Both the position numbers and the translations under genes were made by a program. Positions 8,525 through 17,377 of a stretch of 64,000 nucleotides of DNA are shown here, piece by piece. Numbering within the stretch: position 1 is the first letter of the stretch; each line of letters opens with the position of its first letter. Below the pieces are notes generated by a model. The model worked only from the letters and a program-made list of their open reading frames with translations, made no database searches and was not told where the DNA came from. The DNA is taken from assembly GCF_002797375.1 (NCBI RefSeq), contig NZ_KZ454941.1, positions 2,310,667-2,374,666 of the forward strand, given 5' to 3'. Source of the DNA: Bacillus sp. FJAT-42315 (GTDB taxonomy: Bacteria; Bacillota; Bacilli; Bacillales; Domibacillaceae).

Positions 8525-11500
8525 TTACCCGAAAAATTGAAACTCCGTGTAGCTTCCACTTTGAGTAGAAATGACTTCTAAACGCGCTTCGATTCTTTCT
8601 TTCAACTCTGGAACATGAGAAATAACCCCTACTAATCGACCACTGCTTTGAATGTCCATTAATGCTTCAATTGCTTGATCGAGCGATTCTTGATCGAGCG
8701 TACCAAACCCTTCATCAATAAACATCGTTTCTAACGATACACCACCTGCATATTGTTGAACCACTTCTGCCAAACCGAGTGCTAAAGCTAAAGAGGCTTT
8801 AAAACTTTCTCCACCAGATAATGTTTTGACGTGACGTTCTTGTCCTGTATATTGATCAAACACTAATAATTCAAGGCCACTTTGCGCGTTGCCTTTCGCT
8901 CGGTCCGTTTTTCGAAGTAAATGATAACGCCCCGCGGTCATTTTGACGAGTCGCTCATTAGCCACCGCTAAAATATCATCTAAAAATGAGGCGAGTACGT
9001 ATCTTTCAAATGTTAACTTATGAACATTGTTTCCATGCACCATGTCATACAGGTGACCTATTAATTGATATTTCTCCTCTAATTCCTTTAAATCTACGTT
9101 TAGTTCCTCTGCTCGTTCTTTAATTCGCTGACAATCACGAATGAGAGCAGCTGTCGTAGCCCATCTCTCTTGCTCGGCAGTGATTTGTTTCGTGATCGAT
9201 GCTAACTCCTCCTTTATTCGCTCCAAATCCGGCTTCTCAACACCTTCTAATAGTTGGATGAGTTCTTGCCTTCTATCTGAGACAGATCGTAAATCCTCAT
9301 TGTACGTCATAATCTCTTGCTGTATTTGCTTAACGGCTACTTCCGACCGCTTACTACTTTCATATTGCTTATAATCCTTAAATTGATACTGATTCATTAA
9401 CTCTAAAAACACATTGCGCTCTTTTTCTAACTGCTCCTGTTTACCCTTATGCATATATTTCACTTCTTGAAGAGTAGCGGCCACTGTCGCGACACTTTTT
9501 TCTTGTAACTGTTTTTGCCTCGATGCTTGGTCGAATTGGTCAAGCAATTGTTGTTTCCTTTTTTCCGCCTGCTGGAGTGCTTGATCAAAAGTTGTTTTCT
9601 GCCGAATAGCAACAGGGATATTTTTCAATAACTGCTCCACTTCTGCACGCTTTGTGACAAATCGTTCTTGAGCGTGACTTGCCTTCGTGTTCAGCTCGTT
9701 GACCTCGTCTTGAAGCTTTCGTTTCGATTGTCTCAACGTGTCCTTCGTTTCCATCCATTTTGTTTTTAATTTCAGTCTTTCCTTGGCTTCTTGAATGATC
9801 GCTTCACTCGCTTGCTTTTGCTCTAATAACTCGTGGGTTGTGAAGTCATTAGTTAACCCACTTGCTTGAGCTTCTTGTTCGAGCTTCTCTAACGCTTCCA
9901 TACTAAGTTCAAGGCGGGTTTGCTTCTCCATTTTGTTCTTTTCTATTTGACGATGCTCATGTTCTAACCTTTCTAGCTCCGCTTTCGCCAATTGTATGTC
10001 CTCTTTCGCAGGTCCGTCTAACACTTCTGAAGCAGGATGTGGATGATCAGTAGAACCACAAACCGAACAAGCTTCTCCATGTATTAATGTCGCAGCTAAT
10101 ATCCCCGCTTGATGCTTATTCCAACCGGACTCTAACGCTCCTAAAGTAGCCCGCGCTTGAAGAAGCTGCGCATTTTTTCCTTCCTCTTGCTCCTTGAACT
10201 CACGATGCTGTTGTTGCAATAGTACAATATCCGTTTGTTTCGTTGCTATTTCATGACGCAGCTGAATATGACTGTTTACTTTTGTAAGCTTCATTTCTTC
10301 TTGATACAGCTGATTTTGCCACTGATCTACAGAAGAGAGCTCCGCTTCCACTTGATCCATTTGACGTTCGATTTCTTCTAAACGATCAGATAACTGCAAA
10401 CGATGATCTTCTAATTGCTTCGTTTGTATCTTCCATTGCTCTAGCTGCTGTTGCTCGTCATCCAGTGAGTAAACGGCTTCTTTCATCGCATTTAATTTAC
10501 TGACTTCCTCAGTCGCCTGATGTCGTTCGTCCTCTTTTGACTTCTCCGCTTCCCATACTTTTTCTGCTTGAATATACGCTTCCTGCTGTAAAGCTAATTC
10601 TTTTTTCGTCTGTTCAATTCTTTCATGAAGCCGATCGAGTTCACTCTTTAACGCCTTACACTCTTTCTCTTGTTGCTCAAGCTTCGTCGCTTTTTCAGCC
10701 CAAATGATTTCTTCTTGTTTATGTACAATCTCCTCTTGCCTAGCATGCAATTGTTGTAACTGTTTGTCTAGCTGCTCTTTTTTCTCGATCTGAATCGTGA
10801 TTCGCTCTGCTTGATCGAGCTTTTTATTCCATTCATCACGTAAATCGCTCTGCTTTGAAAGAGTTTGTTGAATATGCTTCGATTGAGCCGTCAAGTCTTC
10901 GATATCTTTTGCAAGCTGAGTAAGTACAGCTGCTTCATTTACAGGTGCCGCTTCGAGTAATTGAACCATTTCTTCGGAAGGTGATTGAATACTTTTTAAT
11001 AGCTGCGTTCGTTCCTCAGCACCCGATTGCACTTTCTGTTTTAAAGCATTGGCTTCTATCTTTAATTTTTCTTCAATCTTTTTGTAAAATTGTGTGTGGA
11101 ATAGTCGTTGCAGTATTTGTTCTTTATCTTTGCTATCAGAAACGAGTAACTTTCTAAACTCTCCTTGAGGAATCATTAATATTTGGCGAAATTGATTAGC
11201 GTCTAATTGAACGATTTCTTTAATTTTTTCATCTACATCTCGCACATTGGCTGCTAGCAGCTTTTTTTCTCCATCATTTGTCCACTCATATAGCTCCGCT
11301 TTTGCCGTTACCGTTCGATAACCATCCCCGCGTTCTTTCTTTTTTTCTTGTTGAGGGGAACGATGAATTTCATATGTATGACCCTTTAATGAAAATTGAA
11401 GCATCACTTCTGTTAACATGTCATCGCTGGCAAAATGGCTCCGAAGCTCGGCACCTGTTCGCCCCTCACCGCTCGCTCTCCCATAAATCGCAAAGCTAAT

Positions 11501-11641
11501 CCCGTCAAAGATCGTCGTCTTCCCCGAACCTGTTCGACCAGAAATCACAAACATCGTATGATTTTCAAGCTGACCAAAATCGATGACTTCTGTTTTGGCA
11601 TATGGACCAAATGCTTGCATCGTTAGTTTTAACGGCTTCAT
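8525..11641 (-). CDS. sbcC: SbcC, SMC-like subunit of the SbcCD nuclease
   Basis: SbcC is the ATPase partner of SbcD in the bacterial Rad50-Mre11 complex, which opens DNA hairpins and processes blocked ends. The 1038 residues show Walker A (SGRTGSGKTTIFDGI) near residue 35, two long coiled coils, the zinc hook CSVCG near residue 520, and at the end the ABC signature LSGGESFKASLALALG with Walker B (MFIDEGFGTLD). Length and order are normal. The ATG overlaps the sbcD stop (AATGA), so the pair is translationally coupled. Confidence 0.96.
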   Translation of the reverse strand: MKPLKLTMQAFGPYAKTEVIDFGQLENHTMFVISGRTGSGKTTIFDGISFAIYGRASGEGRTGAELRSHFASDDMLTEVMLQFSLKGHTYEIHRSPQQEKKKERGDGYRTVTAKAELYEWTNDGEKKLLAANVRDVDEKIKEIVQLDANQFRQILMIPQGEFRKLLVSDSKDKEQILQRLFHTQFYKKIEEKLKIEANALKQKVQSGAEERTQLLKSIQSPSEEMVQLLEAAPVNEAAVLTQLAKDIEDLTAQSKHIQQTLSKQSDLRDEWNKKLDQAERITIQIEKKEQLDKQLQQLHARQEEIVHKQEEIIWAEKATKLEQQEKECKALKSELDRLHERIEQTKKELALQQEAYIQAEKVWEAEKSKEDERHQATEEVSKLNAMKEAVYSLDDEQQQLEQWKIQTKQLEDHRLQLSDRLEEIERQMDQVEAELSSVDQWQNQLYQEEMKLTKVNSHIQLRHEIATKQTDIVLLQQQHREFKEQEEGKNAQLLQARATLGALESGWNKHQAGILAATLIHGEACSVCGSTDHPHPASEVLDGPAKEDIQLAKAELERLEHEHRQIEKNKMEKQTRLELSMEALEKLEQEAQASGLTNDFTTHELLEQKQASEAIIQEAKERLKLKTKWMETKDTLRQSKRKLQDEVNELNTKASHAQERFVTKRAEVEQLLKNIPVAIRQKTTFDQALQQAEKRKQQLLDQFDQASRQKQLQEKSVATVAATLQEVKYMHKGKQEQLEKERNVFLELMNQYQFKDYKQYESSKRSEVAVKQIQQEIMTYNEDLRSVSDRRQELIQLLEGVEKPDLERIKEELASITKQITAEQERWATTAALIRDCQRIKERAEELNVDLKELEEKYQLIGHLYDMVHGNNVHKLTFERYVLASFLDDILAVANERLVKMTAGRYHLLRKTDRAKGNAQSGLELLVFDQYTGQERHVKTLSGGESFKASLALALGLAEVVQQYAGGVSLETMFIDEGFGTLDQESLDQAIEALMDIQSSGRLVGVISHVPELKERIEARLEVISTQSGSYTEFQFFG

Positions 11642-12783
11642 TTTTGCTCGACCTCCAATTTGACTTCCTGGATCGTTTTCTCCATTACTTCTCTCTTATC
11701 TAACGTAAATGGCTCCGTCGTCATTTGTGTGTAAAAGTCAGAAAAGAGATCTAGTTCAGTTTTCTTCTCATCACGTACCGATGTATAATTTTGTTTCTTT
11801 TTTTGATCCGTAAGTTCGATTTTCCGATCAAGATGTAACACATTCGGATATACTTGTCTTAATTTATTCATCGGATCAATTAATGCACCTTTGTCGAGCA
11901 AGGTGACTTTTAAATAGTCTTCTACTTGTTCGGTTTGAATGCGACTTGGATCTAGTAATTCTTCCAGCGTCCCTTCTATTTCGCGCATATCTCTTGTTGG
12001 AATGAGCGTTCGCTCTTCAATCGTCACTTTTCCACCATCTGTAACCTCAACAATTGAAATACTTTTTCGCTGTTTAGCTTCCGAGAACGAGTATTTTAAT
12101 AGAGATCCTGAATAGCGAACCGTATCATGGCGAATCGCATCGGGACTATGTAAATGCCCAAGAGCTGTATAATCAAAAGGCTCAAACAAATCAATACTCA
12201 CACAGCCTGAGCCGCCGACAGATAACGTTCGTTCGGAATCACTCGTTTGACCACCAAGAACAAATGTATGCCCAACAAATACATTGATCTCATCTTTATT
12301 CATCTCTTCTTCTATTTTTCCGATGATCGCTTTCATTGCTTCTTGATGAGAATGAATCGAGTCATTACCTAATAACTCGCGAACGACTCCAGGCTCTGCA
12401 TAAGGAACACAGTAAAAATTCACGCCGTTAATCGATACAGGTGCGAAGTCTTGATCAAGCTTCCCCTTTAAATAAAAATTGCTCTGCTTAAACCATGAAG
12501 CACCGAAAGATAACCGCTCGGCACTGTCATGATTTCCAGCAATCGCCACAACTGGTGTCTCAAGCTCGACATTGATTTGAAACATAACCTCATTTAGTAG
12601 CTCGACGGCTTCTGTAGGCGGAACCGAACGGTCATATAAATCACCTGCAATGACAACAGCGTCCGGTTTTTCTTGTTCAACCATTTCGACAAATTGTCGA
12701 AGTACTTCCCTCTGTTCAGCTGTCATATATACTCCATGAACGAGCTTGCCTAAATGCCAGTCCGCTGTATGAATAAATTTCAC
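11638..12783 (-). CDS. sbcD: SbcD, Mre11-type nuclease subunit
   Basis: SbcD is the metallo-phosphoesterase of SbcCD. The 381-residue product begins MKFIHTADWHLGK and contains AGDLYDRSVPP, AGNHDSAERL, FVGHTFVLGG and ALGHLHSPD, which are the metal-binding motifs of Mre11-like nucleases in the usual order. The start codon is GTG, preceded by AGAGGTGAG. It is the first gene of the sbcDC operon; its stop overlaps the sbcC start. The operon diverges from the potassium-channel gene at 12903, with about 120 bases between them for promoters. Confidence 0.95.
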   Translation of the reverse strand: MKFIHTADWHLGKLVHGVYMTAEQREVLRQFVEMVEQEKPDAVVIAGDLYDRSVPPTEAVELLNEVMFQINVELETPVVAIAGNHDSAERLSFGASWFKQSNFYLKGKLDQDFAPVSINGVNFYCVPYAEPGVVRELLGNDSIHSHQEAMKAIIGKIEEEMNKDEINVFVGHTFVLGGQTSDSERTLSVGGSGCVSIDLFEPFDYTALGHLHSPDAIRHDTVRYSGSLLKYSFSEAKQRKSISIVEVTDGGKVTIEERTLIPTRDMREIEGTLEELLDPSRIQTEQVEDYLKVTLLDKGALIDPMNKLRQVYPNVLHLDRKIELTDQKKKQNYTSVRDEKKTELDLFSDFYTQMTTEPFTLDKREVMEKTIQEVKLEVEQK

Positions 12784-12902
12784 TTATCTCACCTCTGTCA
12801 TAGTCTATATATTTAATAGTAACGAATTCTTATATGAATGCAAACGTCAAAGAATAATATAGTATACTGAAAAGAATGAATTCTTTAAAAGAAGGTGATT
12901 GC

Positions 12903-13961
12903 ATGCAATTCTTTTTAAAAATGTTAGGAATGGTTCAAAAAACGAGGTTTCGCCACCTCTTTTTTTGGGCGGGTGGATTGCTTTTTCTCTCCGCTTTCAT
13001 AATGAGATTGTTAGAACCGGATACTTTTCCGACTGTGTTTGATGGCTTCTGGTACGTGATGACCACTGTAACGACAGTTGGATATGGCGATTATTCTCCA
13101 GAAACAACGAGTGGACGCTTGTTCGCCATTACTTTTCTATATTTGCTTGGCATCGGTATACTAGGGATGGTAATTGGGAAAATTGTTCAGTTTTTTTCTC
13201 TTTACCAACAATATAAGGAGGAAGGAAAGTTGACCTATCATAAAAAAGGACATTACATTTTTATCGGCTGGTGCGAGGAAAAATCAAAAGAAGCCATTTC
13301 TACAGTTTTGTTTGACTATCCAGAAGCTGAAATCGTGCTTATTGACACGTTAGGGAAATGCCCATTTACTCATGAACGTTTGCATTATATTCAAGGTGAC
13401 TTAACGGAAGAAAGCACGCTAGAAAAAGCGAATATTCGTCATTGCCATCGCGTATCTATTTTCTCTCCTTCTCACATTCAGGATTCCACACTAGCTGACG
13501 GCCATACACTATTGATTGCAGCCAACATCGAGGCATTTTCAGCTAAATACGGCATCGAACTACATACGATTGCGGAAATGCGAAAAGAAAGCCATCGAGC
13601 AAGTTTTGAAAAAGCGAACATTGATGAAATTGTTCTCTCTACCGAATCAATCTCCCGCATGATGGCAAAAGCGGCTGTCGTAGAAGGGTCCAATCAGCTA
13701 TTTTTCCAATTGTTAAACGATCAAGCAGGGCATGATTTACGACAAATTCGATCAGAAAACCTTTGGACTACATATGGAGAAGCCAATGAATGGTTGGAAG
13801 AACGAGGAGCTAACCTTATTTCTGATCGAGGAGATATGAGTATTATTCAAAAACGAAATGATAGAATCCCTGATTCCGCCTGCTTATTATTTGCATGCGA
13901 TGATGATCATTATGAAAAAATCATGACAGAAATCAAGAAAATGAAAACACTTCTTCCATAA
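12903..13961 (+). CDS. yugO: Potassium channel with cytoplasmic TrkA-N (RCK) domain, YugO-like
   Basis: The 352-residue protein has two membrane helices (about 20-37 and 70-95) around a pore loop with the selectivity filter TVGYGD (residues 58-63), then a cytoplasmic RCK/TrkA-N domain (GHYIFIGWCEEKSKEA). YugO of B. subtilis has this architecture and releases potassium, including in biofilm electrical signalling. The longest frame starts at 12876, but GAAGGTG just before the ATG at 12903 makes that the start. An extended nucleotide-binding loop of the GxGxxG type is replaced by FIGWCEEKS, as is common in this subgroup. It is monocistronic. Confidence 0.85.
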   Translation: MQFFLKMLGMVQKTRFRHLFFWAGGLLFLSAFIMRLLEPDTFPTVFDGFWYVMTTVTTVGYGDYSPETTSGRLFAITFLYLLGIGILGMVIGKIVQFFSLYQQYKEEGKLTYHKKGHYIFIGWCEEKSKEAISTVLFDYPEAEIVLIDTLGKCPFTHERLHYIQGDLTEESTLEKANIRHCHRVSIFSPSHIQDSTLADGHTLLIAANIEAFSAKYGIELHTIAEMRKESHRASFEKANIDEIVLSTESISRMMAKAAVVEGSNQLFFQLLNDQAGHDLRQIRSENLWTTYGEANEWLEERGANLISDRGDMSIIQKRNDRIPDSACLLFACDDDHYEKIMTEIKKMKTLLP

Positions 13962-14071
13962 TATTTTTCATGGATTCTACTAGAAAATGACTCCGATAGT
14001 TTATCTATTGTTTCACCTCCATCAATTGTCTATAATAGTAACGAAAGTAAGTGATAGTTGGGGGTTACATA

Positions 14072-14497
14072 ATGCTAGAAGGTTGGTTTTCTTATTTCAT
14101 TTTATTCTGGGTCGTTATCTTAATGGGAAGCTTTGCTATTGGGGGCTTCTTTATGTTTAGAAAATTTTTAAAACGCTTTCCAAAAGAAGATGGTCGTTCT
14201 GATATGGACTGGGAAGAATACTATGTGGAACAAACTAGACATCTATGGAAGCAACGAGAGAAGGAGTTACTCGAAGAACTTGTAAGCCCAGTACCTGAAT
14301 TATTCCGCGATGTGGCTCGCCATAAAATTGCCGGAAAAATTGGTGAAATCACATTAAAGGAAAACGCCAAAGAAGTAACACAAGATTTAGTTATCCGTGG
14401 ATACATCGTCGCTACACCGAAACGCGACCATAAGTTTTTACGAAAAAAACTAACCGAAATGAACATTGATATGTCTCCATATGAACATTTATTTTAA
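14072..14497 (+). CDS. yneK: YneK, DUF2621 membrane-anchored protein
   Basis: The 141-residue product starts MLEGWFSYFILFW with one N-terminal membrane helix (about residues 5-28). A cytoplasmic, highly charged domain follows (DMDWEEYYVEQTRHLW ... MSPYEHLF), as in DUF2621/YneK of Bacillus. Its function is unknown. A GTG seven codons upstream lacks a ribosome binding site, while GGGGG lies 7 bases before the ATG at 14072. As in B. subtilis it lies beside the ccd genes; the two units converge on a shared terminator. Confidence 0.8.
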   Translation: MLEGWFSYFILFWVVILMGSFAIGGFFMFRKFLKRFPKEDGRSDMDWEEYYVEQTRHLWKQREKELLEELVSPVPELFRDVARHKIAGKIGEITLKENAKEVTQDLVIRGYIVATPKRDHKFLRKKLTEMNIDMSPYEHLF

Positions 14498-14507
14498 TAC
14501 ATGGCTA

Positions 14508-14543
14508 AAAAAGAGGCTAACCCAATTTGGGCGCCTCTTTTTT
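14508..14543 (+). terminator. Bidirectional terminator between yneK and ccdC
   Basis: AGAGGC (14512-14517) pairs with GCCTCT (14533-14538), with an inner CC/GG pair and flanking A- and T-runs on both sides. It can serve yneK on plus and ccdC on minus. Confidence 0.85.
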
Positions 14544-14561
14544 ATGAACATCCACTTTGTA

Positions 14562-15026
14562 CTATTTGACCAATTCCTGACTTAACTTTCGATATTTTAT
14601 ATACATCGCAATCCGCCAAGGAACAATCATTGAAAACGCGAGAATAAAAAACATACCACTAAGTTCTCCAACGTCAATAGAAGCGCTTAAAATCCCTTTA
14701 CCGATAATTCGGATAATAAGCAAACTGATTAAAATGATCGGAAAGGCTTTCGATCGTTTTAAATAAATATGTTCATCCCGAATCTCAAAATTAGACGTTT
14801 TAATTAATAAAATAGAAAATAACATCCCGACTGTCATCGCTTCTAATAATTCCATTAAACTAACCCTGAATTCAGGAATAATAAACATCAACGCTCCAGT
14901 ACTCATAAAAAAAGGAGGTAAAATAATCTTTTTCACTGACGTTGGTTGCTTCGAGGCTTTCATTCGGATGAAAATCACGCCGATTCCCATCAAAATAGCG
15001 AAAACAGATGAAGCTATATACAGCAT
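14562..15026 (-). CDS. ccdC: CcdC, cytochrome c biogenesis-associated membrane protein
   Basis: The ~154-residue protein has four to five predicted membrane helices and belongs to the CcdC/DUF1453 family, encoded next to ccdA in Bacillus. It is the third gene of the ccdA-ccdB(yneI)-ccdC unit; in B. subtilis only ccdA is essential for cytochrome c maturation. AAGGA lies 9 bases before the ATG at 15026. An ATG at 15032 and a TTG at 15035 are possible but too close to that site. Confidence 0.85.
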   Translation of the reverse strand: MLYIASSVFAILMGIGVIFIRMKASKQPTSVKKIILPPFFMSTGALMFIIPEFRVSLMELLEAMTVGMLFSILLIKTSNFEIRDEHIYLKRSKAFPIILISLLIIRIIGKGILSASIDVGELSGMFFILAFSMIVPWRIAMYIKYRKLSQELVK

Positions 15027-15096
15027 CTTCATCAATCCTTATCCTAAAATAAATTTTCATCAACCATTTAGACACGTAAAGACTACCATAAACGCT

Positions 15097-15456
15097 TTAG
15101 CCTAGCAAACGTCTTAACGCTTCATCTACGCGTGCTTCATCAAATGGCTTGGTTACAAAATCCTTCGCTCCTGCCTCAATTGCTTCCATCACCATTTTTT
15201 GTTGTCCCATAGCGGAACAGATAATAATGTTTGCTTCAGGGAATTCAGCTTTAATTTCACTTGTTGCTTCTATTCCGTTCATCACAGGCATTGTAATATC
15301 CATCGTCACGACATCTGGTCGAAACTTTCGATACAGCTCAATTGCCTGTTCGCCGTTTTCAGCTTCACCAACTACTTCATGATTTAATTTTTTCAGCATA
15401 TCTGTTAAAGTCATTCTCATAAACTTTGCATCGTCCACAATCAAAACACTTGCCAC
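15097..15456 (-). CDS. yneI: CcdB/YneI, single-domain CheY-like response regulator
   Basis: The 119-residue receiver domain contains the acidic pair Asp8/Asp9 (IVDDAKF), phosphoacceptor Asp53 (TMDITMP), Ser81 and Lys103 (VTKPF), so it should be phosphorylatable. There is no output domain. In B. subtilis this gene (ccdB/yneI) lies between ccdA and ccdC; its cognate kinase is not defined. The start is GTG with AAGGGGG 7 bases upstream. Confidence 0.9.
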   Translation of the reverse strand: MASVLIVDDAKFMRMTLTDMLKKLNHEVVGEAENGEQAIELYRKFRPDVVTMDITMPVMNGIEATSEIKAEFPEANIIICSAMGQQKMVMEAIEAGAKDFVTKPFDEARVDEALRRLLG

Positions 15457-15500
15457 TTAAGTTCCCCCTTATTCTATCTTCTGTTTAGTCTCTATGCATG

Positions 15501-16208
15501 TTAGAACCCGGTGAAATCTCCAAAAATAGGACTTAACAACGAAATAATTTTCGTCATCCAGTCGAAAAATAGAACAATCCCCATGAGGATCATGACATAA
15601 CCGCCAATTTTCACAATTTTTGCACTATGCGTACGAATCCACTTCATACGACCAATGAAGAAAGAAAGCACAAAAAAAGGAATCGCAAAACCAAGCGTAT
15701 AGGCGATCATATACATCAGTCCAGACCCAGGATTTGAGGCAGCAAGTGTAAATACAGATAGCAATATCGGCCCTGTGCAAGGCGTCCATCCTGCAGCAAA
15801 TGCCAAGCCAATCAACATCGAACCTACATATCCACTCGGACGATTTTTAAACTCAATACGACGATCTGTCATCAGAAATTTAGGCTGAATAATACCAGTA
15901 ACGACTAAACCGAAAAAGACAATAAAAATCGCCCCTATTTGGCGAATCAAATCTTGGTATTGAAAAAGAATATTCCCTATAAATGAACTTGTAAACCCAA
16001 GCGCAATAAAAATAATAGAGAAACCTAGTAAAAAGAAGAGTGTGTGAAGCATACTCCGTCTTTGTAGCATCGCGTTGTCGCTTTTTAATTCATTGACACT
16101 CATTCCAGTTATGTATGATAAAAATGCCGGATAAAGCGGTAAACAGCAAGGTGAAATGAAGCTTAAAAAACCAGCTCCAAACGCTAGAAAAATATTTACA
16201 TCACCCAT
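15501..16208 (-). CDS. ccdA: CcdA, thiol-disulfide transporter for cytochrome c maturation
   Basis: CcdA carries reducing equivalents across the membrane to ResA and StoA, so it is needed for cytochrome c maturation and spore cortex synthesis. The 235-residue product has six helices and the redox cysteines in SPCCLPLYP (Cys21 and Cys22) and WTPCTGP. The open frame extends 34 codons further upstream, but AGGGG 6 bases before the ATG at 16208 and the family N-terminus ([17 protein letters not shown]) set the start. It is the first gene of the ccdA-yneI-ccdC operon. Confidence 0.92.
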   Translation of the reverse strand: MGDVNIFLAFGAGFLSFISPCCLPLYPAFLSYITGMSVNELKSDNAMLQRRSMLHTLFFLLGFSIIFIALGFTSSFIGNILFQYQDLIRQIGAIFIVFFGLVVTGIIQPKFLMTDRRIEFKNRPSGYVGSMLIGLAFAAGWTPCTGPILLSVFTLAASNPGSGLMYMIAYTLGFAIPFFVLSFFIGRMKWIRTHSAKIVKIGGYVMILMGIVLFFDWMTKIISLLSPIFGDFTGF

Positions 16209-16341
16209 AAAGAACCCCTGCCTTTCTTTTGCTATTGTAACAAAGTTTTTAAAGATTGGCGAAAAAATAATATATGAATACTTTGTGACAGCCCAAAACT
16301 TAAATTTCAATCTGAATGGCCATGCCTATATAAAGTGAAAC
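16209..16341. other. AT-rich ccdA upstream region
   Basis: This spacer should hold the ccdA promoter (minus strand), but no convincing -35/-10 pair with 17-base spacing stands out. No gene is seen. Confidence 0.4.
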
Positions 16342-16546
16342 TTCAATCAGTGGGGGTTTTCTTCATCCCCCACTGATGAAAAGAAGAACAAAGGCTAACA
16401 TCGCAACGTCCTGTTGCAACGCCTTTGTAACCTGCATCGTGCAGGCCCGAACGGATCGGGCGTTTACGGGCTGTTGATCTCCCACCTACATGTCTGCGCT
16501 TTTTCTGCCCCGTTGAGGTGGGAGTCTTACAGCCCGTTAATGCGGG
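16342..16546. ncRNA. Multi-hairpin element, candidate TnpB-type omega RNA or IS200/IS605-derived MITE
   Basis: About 205 bases without an open frame fold into at least five stems. They are an 11-bp stem with ATCAGTGGGGG (16346-16356 with 16367-16377); ACAAAGGC/GCCTTTGT (16388-16395 with 16421-16428) enclosing GCAAC/GTTGC; CCTGCA/TGCAGG (16431-16445); CCCGA/TCGGG (16446-16460); and a long arm with ACGGGCTGT/ACAGCCCGT (16466-16474 with 16529-16537) plus CTCCCACCT/AGGTGGGAG (16479-16487 with 16516-16524). Such arrays occur at the ends of IS200/IS605 elements, where they encode the guide scaffold of TnpB. Read on the minus strand the terminal hairpin would be the 3' end. No tnpB frame accompanies it, so a solo remnant or MITE is likeliest; an independent structured RNA is the alternative. 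Confidence 0.5.
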
Positions 16547-16576
16547 ATAAATAAAGCACGGATCAGAAAAAGTATT

Positions 16577-16605
16577 TTGAAAAAAAGAAAAAAATTGGGT
16601 ATACT
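16577..16605 (+). promoter_or_regulatory. Sigma-A-like promoter of the Spo0E-like gene
   Basis: TTGAAA (16577-16582) and TATACT (16600-16605) are separated by 17 bases, about 40 bases upstream of the start codon. Confidence 0.7.
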
Positions 16606-16645
16606 AACGTTATATTAAATAAAAATCGTGAAAGGAACTACTGAT

Positions 16646-16831
16646 GTGTCTAAAGAGAAATTATTAGATACGATTGAAAAAAAGCGATTAGAGTTATTCG
16701 AAGTAGTAACGATGAAAGGATTAAATTCTCCTTTAGCTATTAAATATAGCCAAGAGCTAGACGCTTTATTAAATGATTACGATCGCCATTATATTCAACC
16801 ATTAGTTTATAAAAATAAAATGCTCAACTAA
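16646..16831 (+). CDS. Spo0E-family aspartyl-phosphate phosphatase
   Basis: The 61-residue helical protein carries the family signature SQELDALLNDY. Members dephosphorylate Spo0A~P and so delay sporulation. The family fold is a helical hairpin whose SQELD motif holds the catalytic acidic residue. A GTG six codons earlier lacks a ribosome binding site; AAAGGA lies 9 bases before the GTG at 16646, which is used. It is monocistronic, with a promoter at 16577 and a terminator at 16836. Which phospho-protein it targets (Spo0A or another) is inferred from the family. Confidence 0.85.
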   Translation: MSKEKLLDTIEKKRLELFEVVTMKGLNSPLAIKYSQELDALLNDYDRHYIQPLVYKNKMLN

Positions 16832-16835
16832 TATG

Positions 16836-16868
16836 AACAGGAAACTCATCCGATCCTGTTTATTTTTT
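16836..16868 (+). terminator. Terminator of the Spo0E-like gene
   Basis: AACAGGA (16836-16842) pairs with TCCTGTT (16854-16860) and is followed by TATTTTTTG. Confidence 0.8.
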
Positions 16869-16946
16869 GTTTTGCAAGAAAATAAATCCCTGTTGCCTTG
16901 CAACAGTAATCACTTGTTTGTTGACTGAAAATACTTACGTAACATA

Positions 16947-16984
16947 AAACCCACTTATCTTCAAAAGAAATAAGTGGGTTTTAT
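16947..16984. terminator. Second, symmetrical terminator-like hairpin
   Basis: AAACCCACTTAT (16947-16958) pairs perfectly with ATAAGTGGGTTT (16970-16981). T-rich DNA on both strands makes it usable in either direction between the Spo0E-like gene and yneF. Confidence 0.7.
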
Positions 16985-17010
16985 TCATTAGATAAGTAAA
17001 CAATCGCTAC

Positions 17011-17077
17011 AAGGCTTTATGAACTACATTGAAGATAAAAACAGCTTCCGCTCAAATGTAGATGAAGCCTTTGAGCG
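17011..17077 (-). terminator. yneF 3' region with two mutually exclusive hairpins
   Basis: CGCTCAAA (17049-17056) can pair with TTTGAGCG (17070-17077), followed on minus by GAAGCTGTTTTTA. Alternatively AAGGCTT and CTACATT (17011-17017, 17024-17030) pair with AAGCCTT and AATGTAG (17065-17071, 17055-17061). The two folds share bases and exclude each other. Confidence 0.5.
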
Positions 17078-17081
17078 ACTC

Positions 17082-17297
17082 TTACTTCCCATCCATTTGT
17101 TTGTTCATTTGCGCCATCATTTGATTTATCTTCTTCTGGGATGGTTTCATTCCCATTTGCATCATCATCATGCGTAGCATTTGTTCATTAATTGGTGGAT
17201 TTTTCTTCAAGTAATCCATCATGTACTTACGAGCAATGAAAAACCCAAGTGCAACTCCAGCTACTAGAGCTAGAATTCCGACTAGCACATACCACAT
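17082..17297 (-). CDS. yneF: YneF, UPF0154 small membrane protein
   Basis: The 71-residue product has one N-terminal membrane helix ([23 protein letters not shown]) and a Met-rich cytoplasmic tail ([22 protein letters not shown]). This is the UPF0154 family found across Firmicutes, with no established function. GAAGGAGG precedes the ATG. It follows sirA by 80 bases, as in B. subtilis. Confidence 0.9.
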   Translation of the reverse strand: MWYVLVGILALVAGVALGFFIARKYMMDYLKKNPPINEQMLRMMMMQMGMKPSQKKINQMMAQMNKQMDGK

Positions 17298-17377
17298 AAA
17301 ATACTTCCTCCTTCATGTTGTCTACTAAAAGTTTACTAAACCACAAGTCATTATACAACATGAAAGAGAAATTTTCT

